DNA of 64,000 nt from assembly GCA_013399695.1 (NCBI GenBank), contig VXAU01003709.1, forward strand, positions 31,608 to 95,607, given 5' to 3'. The notes under the pieces were generated by a model. The model ran no database searches and had not been told where the DNA came from. It saw nothing but the letters and a program-made list of their open reading frames with translations. This document shows, piece by piece, positions 50,106-62,500 of this stretch. The first letter of the stretch is position 1. Every line of letters begins with the position of its first letter. The translations under genes were made by a program, and so were the position numbers. The stretch comes from Formicarius rufipectus (taxonomy: Eukaryota > Chordata > Aves > Passeriformes > Formicariidae).

Positions 50106-53100
50106 GCTGTGAGGGAGGATGATTGTTTTGTAACCTTTAAAACAGACTGAGTGAACCTTTTAAATTAAGTTCCTGTTTGTTAGAGAGTGGTAAGAACATG
50201 CAAAATGACTAAGTCAGTTCCAAGAAAGCTTTCAAGAGACTTCTGTGTGCAGAAAGAAATATTTGGCCATGTTAAGCTGTCATGAACTAAGCAATACTCT
50301 TTTTCCTTTATTGTACAAACATATGTTCTCAGAGGGAAGGAATCCCTAAGAGAAGTTGTCGTGTGTTTGATGTCCATGCAGACAACACATCAAGAAAAAA
50401 ACCTTCTTCATTCCTCATTAATTTCTTTTTTCTATTTTGAAATATTAACTTATGTGTATATTGAAGATAAGAGTAGGGCTGGTTTTCTGTCACAGAACTG
50501 TGTGTAAAGTGAGGTGATATCCATGTATGCCTCCAGGAAGATGTACAAGGCAATTTGATGGCGTGGAGGTTCCCCAGGCACACACATTCCACAGAGTTGG
50601 ATGCTTTTTCTTTCCAGAAAGCAATCACAGGGTGCAGTGCCACTGATAAGAAGTGGGGCTTTTTCAGCAGGCAAACTGTGACATTGTTCTGTCACTGTGA
50701 ATGGGGCAGCAAAGCTGCTCTAATGCTGGGGTCAGAAACACCAAAAGGAGGGGTGGGAAATGGGAACCAGAGCATGTTTTTGTAACAGACTATTTAACTG
50801 CAGACTTCACTTACCAGAAAAAGAGAAGGCCTTCAGCAAATAGGGAAATAAAAAGATGACACACACAGATCTCAGAGAGTCCTTGCCTTGGAATGGAGAA
50901 CCTAACCATGAATGGATTCTCACCTAGAAGAGAGGATGCTTGACTGCATTGAGGAAATGTGGTCATGAATCCAAACTTGGTAGTTACATTACTTTGGCCA
51001 GAATTTATCTTTTAAGTGTGCTTATATCTCTCTAGATGGAGTACCTACTATGTGTATGCCATAGAGGAGCCACTGGTGTGACAGGACACTGGTTATGGGG
51101 TCTCAGAAAGAACCTGCACCTGTCTGAGGTCCTCCTGCTCAGTGCCCAGGCCCACTGCTCACACAGCTTTGCTACCATGCTGTAGATCTGAAAGCCAGCT
51201 CAGAAAGCAGATGCATCTTTTTCTACCCAGAGGCAATCAGTTTGAATGAAATGGCAGCTACTCTTTTCATTCCCTTTCTTACTTGATAGCAGCCCCTGTC
51301 TGAGATTAGATCTAGTCTTTAGGTTAAGGTTAGTATGCATTTGAAAAGAAATTTGAAATAACAATAATAAACTGAGAAAGCAGAGTTTTCCTATCTGAGC
51401 AAACTAAATAATTTTGGTATTTTTGGAGTGTCTGTCACCCTACTTCATGGCCTTTTTCTGCTGTCTTCCTTAAAGAAGCTTCTTTCCTTTCTCCATGAAG
51501 TAAAAAAGGAAGCAATACCTATTACTTGCTTTCACAATTTATTTTCACACCAATATCAGAAGCCCTAACCCTGGTCTGCAATTGTGTAGGGCCAGGCAAC
51601 ATACAGTTACAGCATCCCTGGTTTGTGGAGCTGGGCATTCAACATTAGGACAAGACATCAGCAGGAATACACAGCATTTCAGAACAAATGTACCTGACAG
51701 ACTCAGTTCCTTGTTATGACTTTGAACCCCAAAATTGTTTAGTTATACCTCTAATCTCTGTCTGTTTTAAGTTCACTAATAATACTTAACACAGCTGCTG
51801 CACTTGCTCCCTCTCTGCCTTCCCCTTTTTATACTCCTCCTCCTCTGTGGAACTGAATACTTCCTAAGACAATGTTATGAACTAACTTTGAAAAGAACAG
51901 CTTTGGCTGTATAAGATGCTGTCAAACCTTGCCAACAGGCTCTGCTCTGGAAAAAGGACTAGGAATTAATTGTTGTTACATCCCATCAGCCAACAAAACC
52001 CACCAGCATCCACCACCAGATCACTGCAATTTAGCCAAAGCCCTGTTACTAGAATGTAGCAGTTCATCAAAATCCTCCCATCTCAGTATTTCCCATTCTG
52101 TAGAAAAGAAGAAGCTTTTACACGTGACCCCCTGTCCTTTCTCTTGGTTAGAGAAACTGGGTAAGGCTCTTTTGACCTGCGTATTCGTTTGTCACTTGCA
52201 TTTGCAGCTTCCTGTTCACAAAGTACTGAGAAATCACTCACTAAAAGCAACGATAATGAAATCGCCTGTACAGCCACCCTCACTGCAACTACCCCAGAGA
52301 GGCAGGAGGGAGGGAGTGTCTCTGTGGTGCTCGATTACCAGCCAGGGTTAAACCACAACGGCGTCATTGCTGTTCCGACGGCACCGTTATCAGGCACAGG
52401 AACATTCGTCACAGTATCACACACAAACACGACTATTTTGCCAGTACGTTGGTTGGGGCACCTCATCATCCTGCCTGCTTCTGGGGATCCTTGCTGTCAT
52501 GGGGCCAGGAGTATCTGCTCCATAGTCTGCTTCCATAGGCACTGTGAGAGGAAAGAACTCCAATCCAGGGTTTGGGGGGAAAAAAAATAAAAAAAAAAAT
52601 TGTGTGGTTCAAGTTGGACTGTACCCAGTTGCTATGAATAACTGGCTAAATGTTAGATAGATTAAATAAGCTGCAGCTCCTTGGATGATATTGGAATGGA
52701 TTGGGAAGAGAGAGAGTTCAGGACTGTAGGCTCAAGTTGTTCATACCGACTTTCCAAACCAGGCTTGTGAGTGTGACAGAGAGGGAGCCTCATTTGTAGG
52801 ACTGTGATTAAGCCAAGTACATTAATGAGACATTAAAAGCACAGAATACATACAGGGTTTTGGAATCCATTGTGCCAGTCTTCCTCCTAAATCAGTGTGT
52901 TTTAGCCTGTCCTTAACACAGAACTTTGAACCTCAAATTAAACTGGGATGGAACAGTCGTTTTGCACCAGCCTGTTCAAACAGGAATAACCAACAAGATC
53001 AGCTGAAAGCAAAGGCCAAGGACTCTCTTCAAGATCTATTATTAGACAGATGTGCTCATTATAAACTCATCAGTTAAACAGAAAGTTAAAACTGAGATAA

Positions 53101-56100
53101 TACTGAATGCTAGAATATGACACTGAGGTTAATCACAGAGCTCTCTTTTGCTTTAAAGATAACAAAGCAACCATGAAGAAGAAGAAAAAAAAGGGTTTAT
53201 TGCTTCCCAAGTGGTCCAGAAGCAGAGAAGATAATATATTTGATGCAGAGGTGTCAAAAGCAGGAGCACTAAAAATACTCTGCTGGCTCATAGCCACTGT
53301 CAGCCATAGATAAAAATAGGTCATGATAAATTGAGTGCAGTCTTCAACTGCCAGATGTTGGAAATGACCATGTTAACACACAAAATGTGAGCAGCTGTTA
53401 AGGCAGCATTCTTTGCTGTTAGGAACCACATTTAATCAACAATGTAATGAAAATATGATTTGGAGATTATTAAACTGTGGTTTAGTGGCAAACTCTTAAT
53501 TTAGTGGTTTTCTTAACAGTTACCTGCACTGTACATCTCAATGTGATTAAACAGAAAAATAATAAGCAATACAGAGAAAGACCAAACTTCACTGCACCCC
53601 CTTATGGCTCTGGTGCATAACTCAGAGCTTCCTTGAACAGGGACTTGGGCTGAAGGTCACCATCCTTTTACTGATTCAGACTTTCCTGTATAGAGGACAA
53701 AGTTAAAGGGATTTGTGAAAATCCACAGTCCCATTAGTAAACCTCAAAGAAATATGGTACATGACAATGTTCCACCATGTTGCAAAGGGAACAAGTCTGT
53801 AATAATGAGTTTCAGGACAAAAAAACCCACCAAGATTTTAAAGTAACTGAACTTCAAAAGGAAGAAAAGAATATACACTTGCTTTATTCAGTTTATACAT
53901 GAATACCATGAGATGTATGTAGCAGACAGTTTCTCTCATAGAAGATACATTCACAGTAGAGTGATTACAGTCCAGTTTGGATAGCAGCATTTTTACTGCA
54001 GAAGGCAATTCAGGGCAGGCTACAGAACAACCCAGGAAAGTGGATCCATACCAGAGTGAGCCATGGCCAAACTGCAGTAATTTGAGAGGTATCTTTGTGA
54101 ACTGCAGTCACTACAGCACAGACAGAGCCAGACCAACAGCTATACCATAGATTTCATTAGATTAATTAGATTTCATTACCAAATATTTAGTAGCTAGTCA
54201 GTAGCACATTTAGACTCCATGAACTGTTTTTAAGTGTTCTGGGAAAGCTCGTTTGTGTGTACTGCACTGCCCAGGTACAAACTGTACAAACCTCTTGAGC
54301 AGAGAAGTTCCCATACTGTTGGCAAGATGCTCTAACCTCCAGCTAAGCTCTGAAAAAACACTGACAGAAGATGACATAACCCTGGCACATAAATACATTC
54401 ACATTTCAGAAATCCACTCTTGGTATTCAGCAGCCTTTGGACAATTACATTAGCTCTGCTGTCAATACTCTTCGCCTCTGCTAGACCTGGGAGCCAGGTT
54501 CTCCTTAACATTTTCAACCTTGATTTTTCTCCAGTGATATTTTTAAAAAAAAAGTTTTAGAGCTGGAAAAAGTGGAACAAGTGTTAACACCCCCATCTCT
54601 TCCAAGCAGCCCTCCTCCACCAGTTAGACAATAATTATACATAATAATATATTTATAGTTTCATTTAAACCTAGTATTTCATTGTGCGTAGGAGCCTTCT
54701 TTCTCTGGAAGACTTTTCCCGGTGTGTGAATGAATTAACACTAACCATCCCTTTCCAATGGAAAATAATTCCACTCTGGCTGTGGCGTGGTCAGCAGTGA
54801 TGACAGTTTCAGAGCTCAGACTCCATCCCATGTGTAGCACTGTCTGTTTGTCAAATGATTGCCATCAGGAGCATTTTTTTCTCTACGTTCTGCTATTCAT
54901 ACATGGGCCTCTTGAAGAAATGCTTTGGTTGGACAATGTTGTTCAGTCCAGAAGGTTTTTCAAAGTATGGTAACATATACATCATTATTTCTGGACACTG
55001 TAGGAAGAGTTAAAGACAGTCTTCTAAATTACATACCCTCCAAATTCACAGACTTGTTAGAATTTTTTGTTCAGAACAAAACATTCAAAAACTGGTTGGA
55101 ACCACTGTTTTTTCTTTTATATTGTCCCACTGACAAGGTTCTGACAGGAAACTCATATAATCCATCTTGAACAGCAAATTATCATATTTTTCATTTTCAT
55201 AGTTATTTAACCATATTTTGTTTATGATTTAGTTCTGAACGTCAAAGTAGATGGCAGATCCTTGTCTCATTCTAGACTTTCCAACTGCCCTAGTTTTGTG
55301 GGATTTGCTCATCTGCTGCATTGGCTAAAATAGTCACAGTGGATTTGTCATCTTTTCCTCTTGATGCATCGCAAAAAAATTCAAGTGATTCATAAAGCGT
55401 AGACACAGCCTTAGAAAGTACAGAAAAATCCAGTCAAAACTTTTACCCAAAAAGTATACAGAAAATGAACTTTGATCCAAGACACAGCATCTAGCCCCAG
55501 GGAACAGAAAGAAACCCAGGCCTTAGAGCTATAATTTCAGAGGGAATGCGTGTCTCAGAACTAACATTGAAAGGCAAAGCCTGCCTATGTCTGGATTCAA
55601 TTCTCTCAGTTAATTAGGTACCAGGCACAAAATACTTGTTTAGAATACCAAAGATGTCAATTTCCATGTTCTACGATGTCTGAAATGGAAAGCTTTTATA
55701 TCTTCTCAACCTTTTAACTCTGATATTTCCAAGAAGCTTTATCATACTCTTCCTTCTGGATGGATGCTTTCTTGATGCAGCAAACTAGCACACTGCTGTG
55801 GTGTTCAGATGTTATTTTGGAGTGGGCAAATATCATCCTGTTCTCATCTCCTAAACATGCAGGTAATCCTTCAGCAAAATCTGACAATTAAAGATCTGCC
55901 TAAAATGTGTACAAAGATCTGGGCTCACAGACACATGAAATCACATTCTCAAGTTGACAAGGCATAAACCAATAAAAAGGTAGAAGTCATGAAGCAGTAG
56001 CTTCTTGTCTTCAAACTTACACCCCACTCTGGGGGTTTACTGTCTCCGTTTTGAGGAACCATGCTCAGCTCAGAGAGGTACCTGCAGGGCACACCTCCTG

Positions 56101-59100
56101 TACAGGGGCAGTGGTAGGGACAGCCAACTGGTCTGGATCATGATTCTATGCATTTTGCACACTCAGAGGCCCCCTCAACAATGAGCTTTATGTGTGCTTC
56201 CATGAGCTGGAAGTTTGCATTACTGCTACAGTGCTTAGAGTGGGGCTGGAACCTGCAGAATTGATGAAAAAAAATCATCCACTGCTACAGGAATTCCCTC
56301 AAGGGCCAAATCCTCCTGCAGCTGGCACAACACTCTGGGAAACATCTCAACTGAGGAAATATGGGATGATTTTTGAGAGACAGAGGCAAGTGCTGTTCAG
56401 TCAAAGCACAGCTCCAGCAGTCAGCTTTGCTGTGAAGATGTTCACTCTCAGGCTAAGCTACCTTAGGTGTTCAGAGCTATGTGTTGCCAACTGACCTAGT
56501 GGCTCAGTGTTCTGACATATGATACAGGTGAGAATAAAATCCATGCCTTGGTTCAATTTCTGTGATGCAAGATTGCCTCCACAACCTCAGGAACTGAAAC
56601 AAAAGCATGAGACTGTAAATAGCCTTGCAGGGTGGGTAGAGTCTTCACGTTCACTGGAGCCTACCCAGAACATTCAGCAATTTCCAAACTGAAAAAGAAA
56701 AAAGTGTAAGCAATGTAAAAACTATTGCAAACCTATTAGAGACTTACTTTTACACGATCAGGAAAAAAGTATAAATTAACCTAATCATATTCTCATGCAC
56801 AATTGAAAGGCAATGAGTGCAGTTCCAGAGACACCATAATATTTTCCCATCACTACTGGCTTAATTTGTTTGAAATATAGTGTCCATACACTTTTTATGT
56901 ACTGGCTTTACTAACCTACTGGATCTCTTGAATGATTTAGAAGATCCAATTATGCTTTAACATTTAAAATTATACCACTGTGAAATCACTCTTTCTGTGT
57001 TCACTAAAATAGCAAAAAAGTCTGTTATATGAAGGAAGACACTGAACCTATATCATGACATGTCACTGTGGCTTGTAGTGCTAAACTATAAACCAATTAC
57101 AAAAGATACTTTATAACTGTATTAACACATCCCCTGGAAGAGTCTTGTCCATACAAACTCTGGGCAGTTAATGGCAACTAATGAACTTTCACTCTGCACC
57201 CCTTTGGATGCTTGCTTTCTCATTCTCAACCTCATTTTATTACACCTTCATTAAATATTAACAAATACAAGAGTTATCTCTTTATAGCTAGTAATTAGAA
57301 TATTTTATTACTATGACCAGATCATTTCATGCTGTGTATTCCTAAAATGTTCTACGATGATATCTTCAGTAAAGCAGTCTCTTGGCTTCAGTGGCAATCT
57401 ACTTATTATAGGAAATAAATTTTCCCAGGTATACATTTTCTTTTTTTTAGAATGATGACTATTACTGAATAGAAGATATATATTGCTGTTTCACTACCTG
57501 TGTCTTCCCTCACCATCACTTCAGCACTGATGTGACTACATCAAGACTGCAGCCAGGTTCTCGAACAGTGGAATTCAGGAATCTGTAAGCTCAGGAGCTG
57601 CAGCTGTGACCGTGGGCTTCAGCATTTTAAATCACTTCTGTGTGGCTTGCCCAAGCCTGCCCAGTAATGGAAGTGAAGCTGCAGTTGCCTGTGCCAGGGT
57701 TAAATTAGGGCTTCTTTCCCTTGCTTACTTAATGTTTTAATGTAATTGAAAGATGACAAATTGCCAGGAAAAAGTAGTTTTTCAGAAATCTTCTACCTGC
57801 TCTCAGCAAGTGTTGCCTGCTCTAAGGGCCCAATCAGCTGAAGCTGGTCCATGCCCCTTGAGCTTCATATACAATTATACGTAAAAGGACTTTATTGCCA
57901 TTTTTTTACTTCTCCTGCACTTCTTTCTTTCACTCTGTCTCTATTGGTATTCTCTGCTTTTTGCTTCCCTCTTCTCCAAGCAATTTTAGTGTCGTTATAT
58001 ATAACAACAGAATTCAATACTTTGGTATCACATAAATTTCTCTTTCCTTATTTCTGAGTGTTGTCTCTTGCAAGAAAGACTACTTTGCTCTAAATCTTCT
58101 TAATGTGTAGGAAGAAGCTGTCCTAGGAACAGTGGGTTGTTGTGTGGTTTCTGTTCAATTACTCCCCAGTGCCTCACCTTGAAACTCTTCTCATAATGAG
58201 AGTCTTTTTATAAACCACTTACCCATTCAGCAGAATTACATGATGAGTTTTCATCAGCTGCTTCTCTGGTGGATTCATTTCTCCCATGAAGCTCTGCAAC
58301 CTCGAGCATCTGCTCTTCTTCATGCCTTCCTGTCAGCACACAAGGTTGTGGAGCACCTCAGCAAAACCGAAGTTACAGTCAGTGCTTGCTTACTGTCCCT
58401 TTCCAGTCACATCAGTTCTCTACCAGAGCTCTCTAAAGCACCAAAATGATGAGTGCAGAGCTCTTGCATAGCTAGTCTTGATGACAGGTGCTAGAGGGTT
58501 ATTCAGGTTGCAAATTAAATAAGCTGGATTTTGGTTTCGGAACACCCCTTATGTGATAGAGAGCAGGTCAACAGAGCTTGAGCCATGAAAGGAGAGAGCT
58601 GGTCAGCTCACCCTTAAGCAGACACCTACAGTGGGTCAGTTGGTGGTGCAGTTGCCTGTGTCAGTTCCAGTGACTGAAACAGGAGCTTTGAGAATTCACC
58701 TGTCTATATCCACCGTCTTGGCTTTTTCAATCTGCAAGTAGAATTGCATCTCAAGGCACGGATATCCCACCTGTACCCCTGACAGCTCACACACTGAGTA
58801 AGCCTCACATTGCAGCTGTAAAACTCATGCCACAGTTACTTCAGAGGCTGCCCTAAGTTATGTCACTGATCTGTGCCCTCCGCCCCCAGACATCTACATT
58901 TATACTTGCCCTGTACCCTTGTCATCACTATATTTTCTTGTGACTTCTGCCACCCTTAATGTCAGAATTTTGCAACAATCCCTCCTTCCCCAAGTAATAA
59001 CTAATTAAAAAACCCTACAGTCTAAAAAAATTGAACAGTCTCCAAGGCTGAGTCTTTCAGATGTCACTTCCAGTTGTTACTACCAGGAGGTACAACTATG

Positions 59101-59449
59101 GTGCAGAGCTAAGTTCTGGCTTCTCACTTTTTCAGTCAGGAATCACTAAGAAATTTTTAGACTTGATATCCTTCAATACCCTAGCCAGGTCAAGATCTTC
59201 AGTCTAAATGATCACTCTCCTTAGAAAGATAAATAATGAAGGCAACTGACTGAAAAAATGCTCACTGGAACTACAAATTGTGCCTCTGACCCCTCACCTC
59301 AAGGCATCCCAGCAGATCAGGACCAGGTGAGCAAAAGTAATACACTGAAATTCCTCTTAGCAAAACCTCTTAAGTGCTCCTCTCCAGCCTTCTCAAAACA
59401 AAACATCTAACTTAGATAATGATGTGATAATGGAAACACTGTCACTCAC

Positions 59450-59569
59450 CAGAGAGCGCGGAGTGCTGTTTCCTTCTGCGGCAAAGATACAAATACAAAC
59501 GTCCCACTGACACCAAGAAAGGAATGGTGGCCCATGTTACCAAATACGTCCTTTTTGGTGAGTCAGCTT
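59450..59569 (-). CDS. Receptor exon 3: stalk, transmembrane segment, start of tail
   Basis: The exon lies between acceptor ACTTGCAG/AAGC and donor CTCTCTG/GTGAGT, 120 bases, phase 1 at both ends. It encodes a short stalk (EADSPKRT), a hydrophobic segment of about 22 residues from Tyr137 (TWATIPFLVSVG, Arg152, LYLYL) and a basic stop-transfer sequence CRRRKQ from 158. Compare the FLSVAVGSTVYY segment of human NKp30. The tail runs on as HSALS into an exon not identified. Candidate acceptors at about 59239 and 56690 would both give very short tails. Confidence 0.7.
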
Positions 59570-62500
59570 CTGCAAGTATTTATTTTGAATAAAGTTAGGT
59601 ACTGTTCAAAGATAAAATAAAAGAACAACATAATAGGAAAAAACAAACAAACAAACACAAAAAGAATTAAAATTATGAGTTACTTCAGGAGTGAATCAGT
59701 CCATCCCTACTCCCAAATGCAAGGTCACTTCATCTTTCCTGGGGGATGGGTGCTTGATGAACGGCAATGTCAATCCCTCCTACAGCTCCTGCAGAGCGGC
59801 AGTTTTCCCTCCCAGTGTTTAACACAAGCCTTTTTTGCTTGTACTTGACCAAGTAAGAGATCAGATAACTCATTTTAGGATATTAGATTATTTTAACTCC
59901 TTAACAGCCTTTTGCATTCATTTCCCACCTTTCTGAACGCTATTTCATGGATTCTCTACCAAATCTTTGATGATTTTTGTGCCTCCCTTTGGACTACCAG
60001 CTGACTCATAGTATAAGAAAGTGCCCAAAACTGAACTGTGCTGGAAGATTGGAAAGCCTATTTCCTGTGACATGACCAGTCAATATACAAGTGATGTTTG
60101 ATAATGGTAAAGGTCCAGTCATAGCTAGTCCCCTACTCTTTACTCTTGAGGGGTATAAAGAGAGGCAGAGATCAGCATCTTCCAAAAATGATGCACAGCA
60201 TCTTGCAACAGTAGTGGAACAGAAGTGAGGTAAATTGTCTCCTGGATGTGTCACATTTTTTAATAATTTAAGGTGAAACAGATCTCACTCACTGCTGAAA
60301 ATTTTAATTGTGTGTGAATATTCAATGTATCAATGCTTTTCAATGCTTGATTGAGAACTGGGACCTCACATTGCTTCCCTGTAAAAGTTAGCATACAGCT
60401 AGTGTAAAATGGGGAGATACAAACAATATAAAACTATTTGCCACAACACCTTCATGGTCACAAATCCTTATAGAGCCCATACTGCTCTACCTTTCATATT
60501 GATGTATTTCTTACTTTTTATAAAGAATATGTAATAAAAAATAAAATAGTTAGTAAAGGGTACAGATTACTAAACGTGAAACGTGATCTTTTCAGTTCCT
60601 TGTTACCACACAGCAGATTCAGTCAGTGTCTCACAGCTATCCTAGAAAATCCTGAGGAGGAGCTGTGTTTGGGCCCTGCGTGAAACACACAACTGATGCA
60701 CAGCTCTTTTGTAAACCTTAGGTAATAATTCCTGTTAGCAAATCCTTATAGAAGAAAAGGGACAATACACACAGAGTATTAAGGCGGAGAATTTAAGTCA
60801 GTTGTCAGTAAGAGTCATTCAGGCCCTCTGTGTTTGTCTCATTCATCCCGAGATGCACAGAGTTGAGGGAGGGACGTGGGAGAAGCCAGAAATGCATAAC
60901 ATAGTTCAGACTGAGGAATCTTTCTGATGACAAGTGAAATGGCACACGTACCTCCTTGCTTGCTTACCTTTCTCTTCAACAATCATCATTGTCCCATTTC
61001 CACATAGTTTCTTATAGAAAGGTATTTCAATAATTATCTCAGAGTAGTAAAATCCGGTGCCATTTACTTTGACAGATTTTACGAGTAGCACATCCTTGTC
61101 TTCACAGGTGGTCTTGGATACATAGACAAGTTTTGATGACACAGTTTCACTGATGTTTGCTTTATTAACATGATGCCAGTTTACTCTATACCTTATAATA
61201 GTAGCTTTCCCCCCAAACCAGGCAATTTCAGAGTAGTTTCTGGTCAATATATTTATTTTTGTTGGTGTCTGGATGACTATTAAATTACTGGGACTTGTAC
61301 CTAGTGGAGAAATACACATAGATTTAAAAGTTAAAGCAGCAAAGAGATGTCAATACAGCAGTATTTTAAAAAAAATGTTAATACTGTAAAATCATAACAT
61401 TAACTTTTACAATTAGTTACTGCCCACTTCTCCCTTCAATGATGCCAATTACTTTCTGGCTGAAGTAAACTTTTAATCCAGTGTGTTAAAGTCCTTCACC
61501 ATTGTTTGTGTGCAATAAATACAGATTTTATGTGTACTTGCTGATAACCACTTTTTTATTTTCAACAAAAATTTTATAAAAAGAGATTGAGTCTCAAGCA
61601 TATTAGACACTACCTGCCAGATAAAGAATGACCAAAAGGAGCCATTCAGAATGATTCATTAGTTAATAGTGAAAAACTCAACAAGATTAAAGAAAAATTC
61701 ACTACAATTTTTGTCGCAATGTAGGAGTTCTTGTCCTGCACTGTTTCTAATTAGTGACAAGTGGACAGCATTTTACAGGTGGGTGATTTTATGTAGTTTT
61801 AACTGCTTCCATTAAGTTTTTGCTGACAAGTAATTTATAGCATTAAATTCACCTCCTTCATTTCATAAGTACACAACATGCCATGATGACTCCAGTTGTC
61901 TCATCAGGTTGTCTGGCTTTTTGCTATGGCTGACTTGGACAGTGAAGAGGAAAGTAAACTTTTTCTCTTTACTGCTTTGAATCTCTGTATCACTCACTAC
62001 CCACATGCAAAGTGCATGATACAAGAGATACTGCACAGTGTTCTACAAAATATTTTCTTCTGGTGAAACCACTGTGTGGATATCAGATAACAGTTTTACA
62101 TCCTAATGGCATTGATGCTCATCACAAAAGTGCTAATTCTATAAAATCTATCCCCATGAGTACTAAGACCATGAGTTTCATACGCTGCATGAAGAATTAT
62201 AATTTACTTTTTTCTAGCATTTATACTACTAAAGTGCAGAAATGTTCATGAGAGTAAACAGCATGATTGTCTTCTGAATTTTATCCTGTTTGTCACGTAT
62301 GCACATTTCAAGCCAACATATAACTAATGACATGATTTTGCCCATATGTCATCTTAAAATGTAATTTAAAAAGTTTTTTTTTCAGATATATGCAGAAAAA
62401 CTTTTCTTTGTCTGCAGAAAAAGCCAGATAGTCATCACACTTAGAATTAGGCACCTCTATCTTTTCCACAATCCAATGGTCAACTTCTTGGAGAGAACAA

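Larger units (their letters stand above)
45900..59440. other. Non-coding stretch between S100P and the Ig-type receptor
   Basis: About 13.5 kb with no gene supported. It holds short direct repeats (46572-46634, 46670-46691), A/T runs near 47188-47220, a T/G tract at 48897-48960 and a purine-rich tract at 50026-50105. The missing last exon or exons of the receptor should lie somewhere in the right-hand part of this stretch, below 59449. Confidence 0.5.

Noticed and set aside
51929..52590. 140- and 133-codon overlapping plus-strand frames
   Set aside because: No recognisable domain, no consistent splice sites, and the two frames compete for the same DNA.
58700..58731. A small candidate exon on the minus strand reading IEKAKTVDIDR, between a CAG acceptor and a GTGAAT donor
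   Set aside because: It reads open only in phase 0, whereas the receptor membrane exon needs a phase 1 partner; in phase 1 it stops after one residue.
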